From: DB1 sp049323655
GTDB taxonomy: Bacteria; Desulfobacterota; Desulfobulbia; Desulfobulbales; SURF-16
Assembly (NCBI GenBank): GCA_049323655.1
Contig: JBMONO010000034.1
Span: 124,001-188,000, forward strand
Length of the DNA: 64,000 bases
Reading direction: 5' to 3'
Of the stretch, positions 24,682 through 33,881 are shown piece after piece. Below the pieces are notes generated by a model that had not been told where the DNA came from, searched no databases, and saw only the letters and a program-made list of their open reading frames with translations. Position 1 is the first letter of the stretch. The number at the start of each line of letters is the position of its first letter. The translations under genes and the position numbers were made by a program.

Positions 24682-26205
24682 ATGCCCACCCCGCCGGAAA
24701 GCGGAGACACCAGTACTACCCTCGGCCCCTCATGGAAAATCAACCTGCTGATCATCGGCGGTTCAATTCTTCTTGTCCTTGCCTACTCGCTTTGGCAGGT
24801 CGGCCAGCTTCGCGGTAATTTTCATAAGTATGCCCGCATGCATGCCAAGGTGGTGAGCGGCGTCATCGAGCAGAACACGAAAACCGCCATCTTGGCCGAA
24901 GACGCTCTGCAGCAGACGATCACCACTTTTCTTGCCAATACCGCCCGCTTTATTGATTATCTGGACGCAGTGGAGCCCTTTTCCGGACCGGAACTCGATG
25001 CCTTTGCCGGAGAAACGGGACTGACCGCCATCCTCATCATCGGTCCGGCCGGTACCCGGGTCAGCACCGGTAATGGCCTGCTTGCCGCCTATGTCTGCCG
25101 AGCCGGAGATGCAACCCTCGATTCGGTGCCGGAGAAGCAACTTTATGTCATGAGCTGGCCCCGGCCAGGAGGGGGCTGCATTCTGCTCGGGTTTTCCGCC
25201 GTTCATATCGAGAAACTGCATCAGCAGCTGCGGATGCCGGCCCTGCTCGAAGCCCTCTCCGCCCTGCCTGGCATTGCCTACGTTACCCTGGCAGACGAAA
25301 ACGGTGGGCCGCCGGTCGGCCAGATCGTCGAGCAGCGCATCAGGGCCGGCGGCACCGAACTGCGGGTCGGCTTCGATCCCGGCCAGTATACGATGCGCGT
25401 CCGCCAGATCTGGCGCAACATGCTGCTCTTCACCCTGGCGCTCTCCGTGCTTGGGATCTTTTTTTCCTGGCTCCTTTATCGCTATCAGAAAACCTATCTG
25501 CGCAAAATCACCGATTATGAGCGCCGGCTGGCCCGGGAGCGGGAAGATGCGGCCCTGGGGCGGGCCACCGCCACCATCACCCATGAGATCCGCAACCCTT
25601 TGAACGCCATCAGCATGGGGCTGCAACGTATCGAGATCGAGGCCGAGAACTTGAGCCATGAACATCGGGAGCTGGCCGTCAGTATGCGGCAGGCGGTCCG
25701 GCGCACCGATGCCATTATCGGCAATCTGCTGCGCTATACCAGACCGGTGGCGGTGCGGCCGGCAGCGGTGGATCCCGCCGCCCTGCTCGACGCCGTCCTC
25801 ACCCTCTACCAGCCCCAGTGTCTGGAAAAGGGCATTGAGCTACGCCGGGATATCCGGCTGCCGGCCGTCCTTGTCGGTGATGGCGAGCTGCTCGGCCAGT
25901 TGTTTGAAAACTGCATAAAAAACGCGGTTGAAGCGCAGCCGGACGGTGGGTATATAAACGTGACAGCGGTGGCGGACAAGAACAACATGGCCCGGGTTGT
26001 GGTGGAAAATGCCAGCAGTCAACCCCTTCCCGGCGATCCGGCCCGTTTCCTGGAGCCCTATTGCACGACCAAGACCTGGGGCACCGGTCTCGGGCTGGCC
26101 ATTGCCCGGCGGATTGCACTGGCCCACGGCGGCGGCCTTACGGTTGAGACGCCGGACAGTGCTACTTTTCGCACCATCATCATGCTCCCGTTGGATCTGC
26201 CATGA
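24682..26205 (+). CDS. membrane histidine kinase (partner of the NtrC-type regulator)
   Basis: 507 residues. Two transmembrane helices (about 19-39 and 246-266) enclose a periplasmic sensor domain of about 200 residues. After a coiled coil come HisKA (H-box ITHEIRNPLNAISMGLQ, about 300) and HATPase with N-box LFENCIKNAVEA and G-box GTGLGLAIARRI. ATG 24682 is used; GTG 24673 three codons earlier is possible. It is followed after a repeat by a sigma-54 response regulator, the usual pairing of such kinases. The signal is unknown. Confidence 0.88.
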   Translation: MPTPPESGDTSTTLGPSWKINLLIIGGSILLVLAYSLWQVGQLRGNFHKYARMHAKVVSGVIEQNTKTAILAEDALQQTITTFLANTARFIDYLDAVEPFSGPELDAFAGETGLTAILIIGPAGTRVSTGNGLLAAYVCRAGDATLDSVPEKQLYVMSWPRPGGGCILLGFSAVHIEKLHQQLRMPALLEALSALPGIAYVTLADENGGPPVGQIVEQRIRAGGTELRVGFDPGQYTMRVRQIWRNMLLFTLALSVLGIFFSWLLYRYQKTYLRKITDYERRLAREREDAALGRATATITHEIRNPLNAISMGLQRIEIEAENLSHEHRELAVSMRQAVRRTDAIIGNLLRYTRPVAVRPAAVDPAALLDAVLTLYQPQCLEKGIELRRDIRLPAVLVGDGELLGQLFENCIKNAVEAQPDGGYINVTAVADKNNMARVVVENASSQPLPGDPARFLEPYCTTKTWGTGLGLAIARRIALAHGGGLTVETPDSATFRTIIMLPLDLP

Positions 26206-26224
26206 CGCCATGATCACCACGAAA

Positions 26225-26336
26225 AAGTGAAGGTCTCGCAAAAACCCGAAAAACATGGCAGGCGGGAAAGCGAAAACAATGTTTTACAAACACGGCCCGT
26301 CGGAATCGCCGTTTTTTCCTATTTCGGCAAAATGTG
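26225..26336 (+). repeat. intergenic repeat family B, copy 2
   Basis: GAAGGTCTCGCAAAAACCC, ACATGGCAGGCGGGAAAG and GCGAAAACAATGTTTTAC match the blocks at 4670-4788. It lies between the kinase and regulator genes and ends at the regulator start codon. Confidence 0.8.
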
Positions 26337-27674
26337 ATGCCCATGAAGATACTCCTGGTTGACGATGAGAAAATGCAGCGGGAAACCCTGCAGGGTTTTC
26401 TGGAAAAAAAGGGATACCAGACCTTTGCCGCGGAAAACGGGGCCGATGCCCTGCGACTGTTCGCCCTGCACCCGGTGCAACTGGTGCTGCTCGATCATCG
26501 CATGCCGGACATGAACGGCGACGAGGTGCTCGCCCGGATGAAGGAGATCAATCCCCTGGTGCATGCCATCATGATCACCGCATACGGGGCGGTGGACACC
26601 GCGGTGCGGGTCATGCGGCTCGGGGCCGACGATTTTTTGGAAAAGCCGGTCGATCTGCTCGAACTGCTGGCCAAGATCGAACGGATAGAACAGCAGACCG
26701 CCATGGAGGAGGATGTCGCGGCGGTGACCGAGACCATCGACCACCAGGATCTGCCCCTCAAAGTGATCGGCGACAGCCCGGCGATGCGCAATCTGCTTTC
26801 CACCGTCCAGCGCGTCTCCCAGACCCCGTGGACTGTGCTTATCCGCGGCGAAACCGGCACCGGCAAGGAGTTGATCGCCCGGCTTATCCATCTGCTCAGC
26901 TCGCGCGGGGAGGGGCCGTTCATCGAAGTCAACTGTGCGGCGGTGCCGGAAAATCTCTTTGAATCCGAGTTGTTCGGCCACGAAAAGGGATCGTTCACCG
27001 GCGCCACCGGTCGCCGCAAGGGCCGTTTTGAGCTGGCCCAGTCCGGGATCCTCTTTCTCGACGAGGTCGGCGAGCTGCCGCTCACCATGCAGGCCAAGCT
27101 GCTGCGCGCCCTCCAGGAAAAAAAGATCAGTCGGGTGGGCAGTGAAACCGACATCGAAGTGGATGTGCGGGTGCTGGCCGCCACCAACCGCAACCTCAAG
27201 GAGTTGGCCGGTGAGGGCAAGTTCCGCGAGGATCTCTACTACCGGCTTAATGTCCTGGAGATCGAGGTCCCGCCCCTGCGCCAGCGCAGGGAGGACATTC
27301 CGCTCCTCGTTGATTTTTTCCTGGCGCGGTACGCGTCCCGGCCGGTGCGCTTTGACCCGGAGGCAATGGCCACCCTGGTCAAATATTCTTTCCCCGGCAA
27401 CGTCCGGGAGCTGGAGCACGTCATCCAGCGCACCGTCACCATGCTGCGCGGCTCGGTGGTGCGGGTGGCCGATCTGCCGGCGGAAATGCGGCTCGGCCCC
27501 TCAGGAGGTGAATCCGGCAATTTGACCGATCGGCTGGAGGCGGTGGAACGGGAGATGATCAGCGCTGCCCTGGAGGAGCATGACTGGGTGCAGACCCGGG
27601 CTGCAGAGGCGCTCGGCATCAGTGAACGGGTACTGCGTTATAAGATGGGCAAATACGGCATCCGGAAAAAATGA
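26337..27674 (+). CDS. sigma-54-dependent NtrC-type response regulator
   Basis: 445 residues: receiver (ILLVDDE, Asp in LVLLDHRMPD, Lys in FLEKPVD), AAA+ domain with Walker A GETGTGKELIARLIH, Walker B ILFLDEVGEL and the sigma-54 contact loop GSFTGA (the usual motif is GAFTGA), and a C-terminal Fis-type helix-turn-helix (TRAAEALGISERVLRYKMGKYG). It should activate sigma-54 promoters on phosphorylation by the kinase upstream. Start ATG 26337 or 26343; no ribosome site, since the region is repeat. Confidence 0.93.
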   Translation: MPMKILLVDDEKMQRETLQGFLEKKGYQTFAAENGADALRLFALHPVQLVLLDHRMPDMNGDEVLARMKEINPLVHAIMITAYGAVDTAVRVMRLGADDFLEKPVDLLELLAKIERIEQQTAMEEDVAAVTETIDHQDLPLKVIGDSPAMRNLLSTVQRVSQTPWTVLIRGETGTGKELIARLIHLLSSRGEGPFIEVNCAAVPENLFESELFGHEKGSFTGATGRRKGRFELAQSGILFLDEVGELPLTMQAKLLRALQEKKISRVGSETDIEVDVRVLAATNRNLKELAGEGKFREDLYYRLNVLEIEVPPLRQRREDIPLLVDFFLARYASRPVRFDPEAMATLVKYSFPGNVRELEHVIQRTVTMLRGSVVRVADLPAEMRLGPSGGESGNLTDRLEAVEREMISAALEEHDWVQTRAAEALGISERVLRYKMGKYGIRKK

Positions 27675-27802
27675 CAAACCCGCAAAAAGTTTTTTTACCA
27701 CAGAGCGCACAGAGGATGCAGAGAAAACATCTTTTATTACAATTGGTTACCTATGCGCGCTCTGCGGTCTCTGTGGTTGATTTTCACTTTTTACAAGACC
27801 AT
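27675..27802 (-). repeat. intergenic repeat family A, copy 4 (inverted)
   Basis: TTTTTTTACCACAGAGCGCAC ... CGGTCTCTGTGGTTGATTTT; its inverse aligns with copy 1, including GGTAAC and the AAGATGTTTTCTCTG centre. It lies between the convergent regulator and hybrid-kinase genes. Confidence 0.85.
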
Positions 27803-27856
27803 TAAAAATGACGCGTGGCACGGGCCAAACAGGGCGGCGGCGTTACCGGATTGCGG

Positions 27857-30800
27857 TCAGTCGTCGTTTTGCAGCGCCCGGCGAACACTGTTGGCCAGAT
27901 CCCGCCGATTGATGGGTTTGAGGATGAGTTCGCGGATGCCGGCCCTGTTGATCTCGTCCAGGGGCAGGCCGGCATCAAAACCGGTGCAGAGCAGGACAGG
28001 CAGGTCCGGGCGAATCTCACGTGCCCTGATGGCCAGCGTGATACCGGTCATGCCCGGCATGGTGTAATCGGTGATGAGCAGATCGATCTCATCGGCATGC
28101 TGGCGGACATAGGCAAGCGCCTCCCGGCTGTCGGTGATGCCGGCCACCCGGTAGCCGAGCATTTCCAGGATCTGCCGGTTGACATCGACGAGCAGCTCCT
28201 CGTCATCAACAAAGAGAATCCGCTCGGTGCCGCCCGGGATACCGGTGTCGCTCGGCACCATGTTCGCCCCCGGCTGGCCGTGGTACCGCGGCAAATAGAC
28301 GGCAAATGAACTGCCCATCCCGAGCTCGCTGTGGACGGTGATGGTGCCGCCCAGCCGCTGGACAATGCCGTGCACCACAGCCAGGCCCATGCCGGTGCCC
28401 TCACCCTCGCCCTTGGTGGTGAAAAAAGGCTCGAAGATCCGCTCGGTCATCTCCGCCGTCATGCCGTGCCCGGTGTCGCTGACTGTCAGCCGGATAAAGG
28501 GCCCGGGCACGATGCGGGGATGCAGCCGGGCAAAATCGGCATCAAGCTCGACATCGATCAGGGAAATATCGAGGATGCCGCCATCCGGCCCCATGGCGTG
28601 GGCGGCATTGGCGCAGAGGTTCATGATGATCTGATGGAGTGAGGTGGGGTCGGCGACCACCACCGACTCGGAGGAAAAATCGGACCGGATGACGATGGTT
28701 GAGGGCAACGATGCCTTCAGCAGCTTCATCGTCTCTTTGGCGATGATCATGGGCTGGATCGGCTGCGGCTGCATATCGGTGCGGCGACTGAAGGCGAGGA
28801 TCTGTTTGACGAGATCCCGGGCACGACCGGCGGCCTCGAGAATCCTGGTCACGCAGCGACCGGGGCGGGATTCGGCCCCGACGTCGAGACGGGCGATCTC
28901 GGCAAAACCGAAAATGGCGGCCAGGATATTGTTGAAGTCATGGGCAATGCCGCCGGCCAGGGTGCCGATGGCCTCCATTTTCTGGGACTGGCGGAACATC
29001 GCCTCCACCCTGAGCTGTTCAGTGACATCACGCATGACAAAGACATAGCCCATCCGTTCGCCGTGCGCATCGACAATGGGCGAGACGGTACTGTCCGCCT
29101 CGATGGAGCGTCCGTCCCTGCAACGGCCGGTCAAGCGGCCGCGCCACACTGTTCCCTCCTGTATCGTTTCCCACAATGTCGCAAAACGAGGGTCCTTGTT
29201 GTCTTCTGCCAGAAAATGATAGGGCTGGCCTGCGGCCTCTTCCGCATCATAGCCGGTGATGGCGGTAAAGGCCGGATTGACATAGCCGATGACGCCGCTG
29301 TTATCGGTAATGACAATCTCCTCCGCCGCCTGCTCAATGGCCGAGGCCAGGCGGACCAGCTGTCGTTCCGCCTGTTTGCGGGCGCTGATGTCCCGAACGA
29401 TGGCCTGTTGCAGTGTGGTGCCGCCGAGTCGCAGCACCGAGAGACTCACCTCGGCTTCAAAAAGGGTGCCATCCTTTTTTTTGCACAGCCATTCAAAGAA
29501 CTGTTGCTTTTCGGAGAGGGTGCGTCGGAGGCGAATACGTGCCTGGTCGCGGGATGAGGTGCCGTCCGGCTGGATGGCGGGCGAAAAGTCCTCGGGCCGG
29601 GCGTCGATCATTTGTTCGCGGCTGACCCCGAAGAGATGCAACGCTTTGGCGTTGCAGTCGAGGCAGTGGCCGTCCTGCAGGATGATAATAGCGTCGCTGG
29701 CCGACTCAAAAAGGGAACGGTATCGCTCTTCCTTTACGGCCAGTTCTTCCATGACTCGATTGCGTTCGGCGACCATCCGGTTTGCCGCCGCGGCCATCCG
29801 CTGGAATTCGGTGTATTCCAGAGCATCGGGATCAATGGCATGGATGCCGGAGGCGGCGCGTTCAAAAAAGGCGGTAAGGGTGGCAATGGTGTCGTATGTT
29901 TTTCTGCTGATCCGGTGGGCGATGAAAAAAGAGATGGCAAGAAAGCTGGCCAGGACGACAAGGATACTGACCAGATTATCCTCCATGCGCTCCCGCATGG
30001 ACTGCCGGGCCTGCCGGAGGGCGATGTCGATGTCGTCGAGAAGCTCGCCGGCACCGATATACCAGTGCCAATCCTCCACCGGCAGCACATAACTGCTTTT
30101 GATCCCTCCGGGCATATCGGCAAATTCGGGCATCTCGTAATAGATGTGGCCGCCGCCGGTGCGGGCGAGATCGATGAGCTCGCCGACCACACGTCTGGCG
30201 CGCGCATCGCCGGTTTGCAGGATGTTTTCGCCGCGGCCCGGACCGGCAATGATGAGTCCGTCCCACTGGCCGGCGAAGACGTAGCCCTGGCGGCCGAAAC
30301 GGAGCTGGCTCATCCACTGGGCCACCTCCTGCCGGATCGCGGTTTCCATGTCCTCCTGATAGGCGCCGGTACCGATGAACCAGTCAAACGGGGCAAAATG
30401 CTTGATATAGGATATTTTCCTGAAGGTGTCGCCCTGGTGGCCCGGTCGGGTCCAGTTGTAAGAGTAAAAGCCCTCCCCTTTTTTTCTGACAATGGCGATC
30501 ATATCACGGATCACATAGGCGCCGTCCGTATCCTGCAGATCAAGGAGATTTTTCCCTTCCAGCTCCGGCCGGTCGGCGAAAAGCATCTCAATGCCGTCAA
30601 GCGATGTGATGAAATAGTAGCCCTGGTCGTTGTCGTAGCGCAGGGGCCGCAAGGCCTCGCGGATCATCTCCTTGAGTTCTGCCGCGGATCTGTCGTGCTG
30701 GTAGGTGGCATAGAGATGTGAGGCAAGGGCATGGGCCTCATTGACCCTGGCCCGGATGGAAGTCCGAAGCCGCTCCTCGGTCTGTGATCGTTTAAAACGG

Positions 30801-31006
30801 ATGAAGGCGGCAACGTCCTCCACCTGTTTTTTTATCTGTTCCTTGTGCCCGGCCAGCATGCGGGCCCGGGTCACGTCCGCCTCGCGGTTCAGGCGGGAAT
30901 ATTCCTGGAAAATCCAGACGCCGCCGAGCAGACCGATGGGAAGGGCAACCAGCAGGCCCATGTAGAGGGCCAGGGTGCGGGAAAAACTGCGCGGGGTGAT
31001 GGACAT
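27857..31006 (-). CDS. large hybrid histidine kinase (dCache-PAS-PAS-HisKA-HATPase-REC)
   Basis: 1049 residues. TM1 (about 12-33) and TM2 (about 350-370) enclose a double Cache periplasmic sensor (repeated patterns GYYFITSLDG and GYVFAGQWDG with DWFIGTGAY and WHWYIGAGE). Then two PAS domains (about 430-545 and 555-675), HisKA with H-box GGIAHDFNNILAA, HATPase (GTGMGLAVVHGIV) and a C-terminal receiver (ILFVDDEE, Asp in LLITDYTMPGMTG, Lys in ILKPINR). The layout is that of Desulfobacterota hybrid kinases which sense small organic ligands; the output receiver may be read by an unlinked protein. Confidence 0.93.
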   Translation of the reverse strand: MSITPRSFSRTLALYMGLLVALPIGLLGGVWIFQEYSRLNREADVTRARMLAGHKEQIKKQVEDVAAFIRFKRSQTEERLRTSIRARVNEAHALASHLYATYQHDRSAAELKEMIREALRPLRYDNDQGYYFITSLDGIEMLFADRPELEGKNLLDLQDTDGAYVIRDMIAIVRKKGEGFYSYNWTRPGHQGDTFRKISYIKHFAPFDWFIGTGAYQEDMETAIRQEVAQWMSQLRFGRQGYVFAGQWDGLIIAGPGRGENILQTGDARARRVVGELIDLARTGGGHIYYEMPEFADMPGGIKSSYVLPVEDWHWYIGAGELLDDIDIALRQARQSMRERMEDNLVSILVVLASFLAISFFIAHRISRKTYDTIATLTAFFERAASGIHAIDPDALEYTEFQRMAAAANRMVAERNRVMEELAVKEERYRSLFESASDAIIILQDGHCLDCNAKALHLFGVSREQMIDARPEDFSPAIQPDGTSSRDQARIRLRRTLSEKQQFFEWLCKKKDGTLFEAEVSLSVLRLGGTTLQQAIVRDISARKQAERQLVRLASAIEQAAEEIVITDNSGVIGYVNPAFTAITGYDAEEAAGQPYHFLAEDNKDPRFATLWETIQEGTVWRGRLTGRCRDGRSIEADSTVSPIVDAHGERMGYVFVMRDVTEQLRVEAMFRQSQKMEAIGTLAGGIAHDFNNILAAIFGFAEIARLDVGAESRPGRCVTRILEAAGRARDLVKQILAFSRRTDMQPQPIQPMIIAKETMKLLKASLPSTIVIRSDFSSESVVVADPTSLHQIIMNLCANAAHAMGPDGGILDISLIDVELDADFARLHPRIVPGPFIRLTVSDTGHGMTAEMTERIFEPFFTTKGEGEGTGMGLAVVHGIVQRLGGTITVHSELGMGSSFAVYLPRYHGQPGANMVPSDTGIPGGTERILFVDDEELLVDVNRQILEMLGYRVAGITDSREALAYVRQHADEIDLLITDYTMPGMTGITLAIRAREIRPDLPVLLCTGFDAGLPLDEINRAGIRELILKPINRRDLANSVRRALQNDD

Positions 31007-31161
31007 GAATGACCTTGGGCAGGCTGGATTTTTCCGGAGTTACGCCACGTCGCCGCCGGCTGTAACGGTGAATAGCCGGCACCTTTTATTGTAGTTCCTG
31101 CCGGTGGATTTTGTATATGTTTTTTGCAAGGAGACGGCATATCGAGCCGGAAAAGGGCGTA

Positions 31162-32823
31162 TCAGGAATCGGGAGCTTCGCCCTTGGCCAGGGCGATCAA
31201 CGCCGCTCCCAGGGCGTTGCCCACCTGATAGTGGTCGGGAAAGACGACTGTAGTGCCCAGTCGTTCGGCCACCTCGGGCAACAAATACCGGGCGGCGGCG
31301 CCGATGCCGACCATGGGCAGGCGGGCGGTGAAGCGCAGATCGAGCAGGGTGCTGGTCCGGTAGCCCGGATAAAACCCGGAGAGGGTTTTGCCCGTCTCGA
31401 TCGTCAGCAGATGATCGACAATGGCGTCCTCGATTTTTCTTTCCACCGCGGCAAGCACCCGGTGGCAGAGTTCCTCCGTCTCGATACCCAGTTCCGCAGC
31501 CAGTCGACGGGCGCCGGCAAGGGCGGCGGTACGGTTGCCGAGCTCAAGCCGGCCGAGAACGTGAAGGGCATCGGTAGGGGTGAAGCCGGTTTCGATGATG
31601 AGCTGGAGACGGCCCAGCTCCTTGAGGTGGTCGACCAGGGTGATTTCCGCCAGGTCGAAATGCTCTTTCAGGTGCTGCGGGGTGGCCGGACCATGCTCGA
31701 CCAGATAGGCAAGCACCTTGTCGTGGCGTGCCTCCGCCGGGGTGATGTCCTGGTCGGCCGCCACGCAGCGATCGGCCAGGCCCCGACCGAGCCACTGTTC
31801 AGGGCCGGCGGTGCTGGCTGACATGGCCAGCGGCGTCACCCGGCGGGAGCTGAGCTGGAGGTTGCCCCAGCGGTCGACCGCGGCGTGGCTGTCGCCGCCT
31901 GCCCCCACCGTACTCATCTGGACCGCGTCGACATGGGTGTGCCATTCGCCGATCAGGCTGCCCTCGGTATCGAGCAGCGGCTTGCCGGCCCGGATCACGG
32001 TGATGTCGGTGGTGGTGCCGCCGACATCGACGATGAGGGCATCGGGAGTGGGGGAGAAGGAGAGGCCGAACCAGGCGGTGGCCGCCGGCCCGCTGGCCAC
32101 GGTCGAGGCGGCCCGTTTGTGGGTCTGGCTGATATCCATGGGGGTGGCGTCTCCGCGGATAATGGCGACCCGGCCGGCCATGCCCAGGGTGGTGAGGGAA
32201 TCCTGCATGCCGGCGAGAAAGCTCTCCATCACCGGCATCAGCCGGGCATTGAGGACACAGGTGGCGGCCCGCTCTTTGATGCCGGGCCGATCGCTTATCT
32301 CATGGGAACAGAAGACCGGTTTGCCGGGGTCGATCAGGCTGATCGCCTTGGCCATGATCATTTCATGGGCCGGATTGATGATGCTCATGGCGGCGCAGAC
32401 GGCATAGGCGTCTACCTGGCCGGCGATATTACGCACCGCATCGACCAGCGTTTCCATGTCGAGCTTTTCCGCCTCTTCGCCGAGATGATTGTGCCCGCCT
32501 CGCATGAAGTTGACGGAAACCACCGGCAGGTTAAAATGCTTGGCCGGCCCGGCCACCAGCAGGGCGACGTCGGCGCCCTTGCCTTCCACCACCGCGTTGG
32601 TGGCAAGGGTGGTGGAAACGGCGACCAGATCCACCCTGGCCGGATGAATGCCGGAGAGACGGAAAAGCTCGGCCAGACATTTCGAGATGCCGAGGCTGAG
32701 CTGGTGATGGGTGGTGGGATACTTGGCCGAGGCCGTCAGCCGGCCGCTCGACCGCGCCAGCAGCACCGCATCCGTATAGGTGCCGCCGGTGTCAATGCCG
32801 ATGATGTATGTCGTTTCGTTCAT
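31162..32823 (-). CDS. hydantoinase/oxoprolinase-family protein with internal HTH-like segment
   Basis: 553 residues. The N-terminus IGIDTGGTYTDAVLL and the mid-motif ALIVDVGGTTTDITVI are the two phosphate-binding loops of the ASKHA-fold hydantoinase A family; TVGAGGDSH is also conserved. The family usually hydrolyses cyclic amides with ATP and has a B subunit, which is absent here. A segment at about 361-420 (KVLAYLVEHGPATPQHLKEHF...) has the pattern of a winged helix-turn-helix, unusual for an enzyme. The true substrate is unknown. No partner gene follows; the downstream gene is a kinase. Confidence 0.8.
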   Translation of the reverse strand: MNETTYIIGIDTGGTYTDAVLLARSSGRLTASAKYPTTHHQLSLGISKCLAELFRLSGIHPARVDLVAVSTTLATNAVVEGKGADVALLVAGPAKHFNLPVVSVNFMRGGHNHLGEEAEKLDMETLVDAVRNIAGQVDAYAVCAAMSIINPAHEMIMAKAISLIDPGKPVFCSHEISDRPGIKERAATCVLNARLMPVMESFLAGMQDSLTTLGMAGRVAIIRGDATPMDISQTHKRAASTVASGPAATAWFGLSFSPTPDALIVDVGGTTTDITVIRAGKPLLDTEGSLIGEWHTHVDAVQMSTVGAGGDSHAAVDRWGNLQLSSRRVTPLAMSASTAGPEQWLGRGLADRCVAADQDITPAEARHDKVLAYLVEHGPATPQHLKEHFDLAEITLVDHLKELGRLQLIIETGFTPTDALHVLGRLELGNRTAALAGARRLAAELGIETEELCHRVLAAVERKIEDAIVDHLLTIETGKTLSGFYPGYRTSTLLDLRFTARLPMVGIGAAARYLLPEVAERLGTTVVFPDHYQVGNALGAALIALAKGEAPDS

Positions 32824-32900
32824 GTCATATCCTGTTGTCGTTGTGCGGGCGACGATCCATGATACAAGTTGTATATGCCGCTTGCCATGCGTCGCATTGC

Positions 32901-32929
32901 TTGACCCGAGATCGGGAACATACTATGAT
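32901..32929 (+). promoter_or_regulatory. sigma-70-type promoter for the HDOD gene
   Basis: -35 TTGACC (32901-32906), 17-bp spacer, -10 TATGAT (32924-32929), 41 bp before ATG 32971. Confidence 0.7.
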
Positions 32930-32970
32930 GATCCTTATTTTCCGCTTGGTTATAAAAAATCGGGAAGGCA

Positions 32971-33858
32971 ATGGCAAACTCTTTAGACACCAAAGAAGAT
33001 CTTTTCAACCAGATCCGCGACTTCATCGATCGCATGCCGAGTCTGTCCACCACGGTGACCAAGGTCATGGAGGTGTGCAATCAGCCCAACACCTCGCCCA
33101 ATGACCTCAATCGGGTCATCTCCCTCGATCCCGTCCTTACCGGTCAGGTGCTGAAGCTGATCAACTCCGCCTATTACTCCCTGCCCAATCAGGTCACCTC
33201 GCTGACTCGCGCCATCATCATGCTGGGGCTCAACACCGTCAAAAACCTGGCCTTGAGCACCGCTATCCTCGGCACCATCGGCAAGGAAAAATCCCGCTGC
33301 CTTTCCATGGACACCTTCTGGACCCACTCCATCTGCGTCGGGGTCACTGCCAAGGCGTTGGCCGTTGAAAAAAATATTCCGCCGACCAACCGGGAGGAAT
33401 ACTTTGTCGCCGGCCTTCTGCATGATCTCGGCAAGATTCCCCTGTCCAACTGTTTTCCCGATGAATACCAGCAGGCTCTGGAGCTGGCCCGCCTGCAGCG
33501 TTGCTCGCTGGTGCGGGCGGAAAAGATGATCTTCGGGTTCGACCATCGAGTCACCGGCAGGATCATCGGCGAAAAATGGCAGCTCAACCAGGCGATGATC
33601 GCCTCCCTCACCCATCACCATAATCCGGGCGCCTTGCCGGAGGATAAACGGGAGCTGGTCGCCTCCATCGGTCTGGCCAATCTCTATGCCAATATCTTTG
33701 AAATCGGTTCGGCCGGCGATCAGTATCAGGAGATTCCCCTGGTGGATCAGACCATCGCCGCCGCCGGCATCGCGTGGCCCCGGGTCTCTGCCCTGCAGTC
33801 AACGGTGGAGGAAGAGATCGCCAAGGCCCAGATCTTTCTACAGATGACCAGGGAATGA
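32971..33858 (+). CDS. HDOD-domain signalling protein
   Basis: 295 residues that are almost entirely an HDOD domain: the opening LPSLSTTVTKVMEV-like pattern (MPSLSTTVTKVMEVCNQP), LDPVLTGQVLKLINSAYY, the HD-like pair HDLGKIP and the segment GLTHHHNP-like (ASLTHHHNP). HDOD proteins act in cyclic-di-GMP or stress signalling, generally without the metal-dependent phosphodiesterase activity of HD-GYP proteins. Here HDLGK (about residue 150) is retained. Start ATG 32971 and good promoter at 32901. Overlap ATGA with a possible start of the next gene. Confidence 0.88.
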   Translation: MANSLDTKEDLFNQIRDFIDRMPSLSTTVTKVMEVCNQPNTSPNDLNRVISLDPVLTGQVLKLINSAYYSLPNQVTSLTRAIIMLGLNTVKNLALSTAILGTIGKEKSRCLSMDTFWTHSICVGVTAKALAVEKNIPPTNREEYFVAGLLHDLGKIPLSNCFPDEYQQALELARLQRCSLVRAEKMIFGFDHRVTGRIIGEKWQLNQAMIASLTHHHNPGALPEDKRELVASIGLANLYANIFEIGSAGDQYQEIPLVDQTIAAAGIAWPRVSALQSTVEEEIAKAQIFLQMTRE

Positions 33859-33881
33859 CCCTGCCGGAAAAGGAAACGCGC

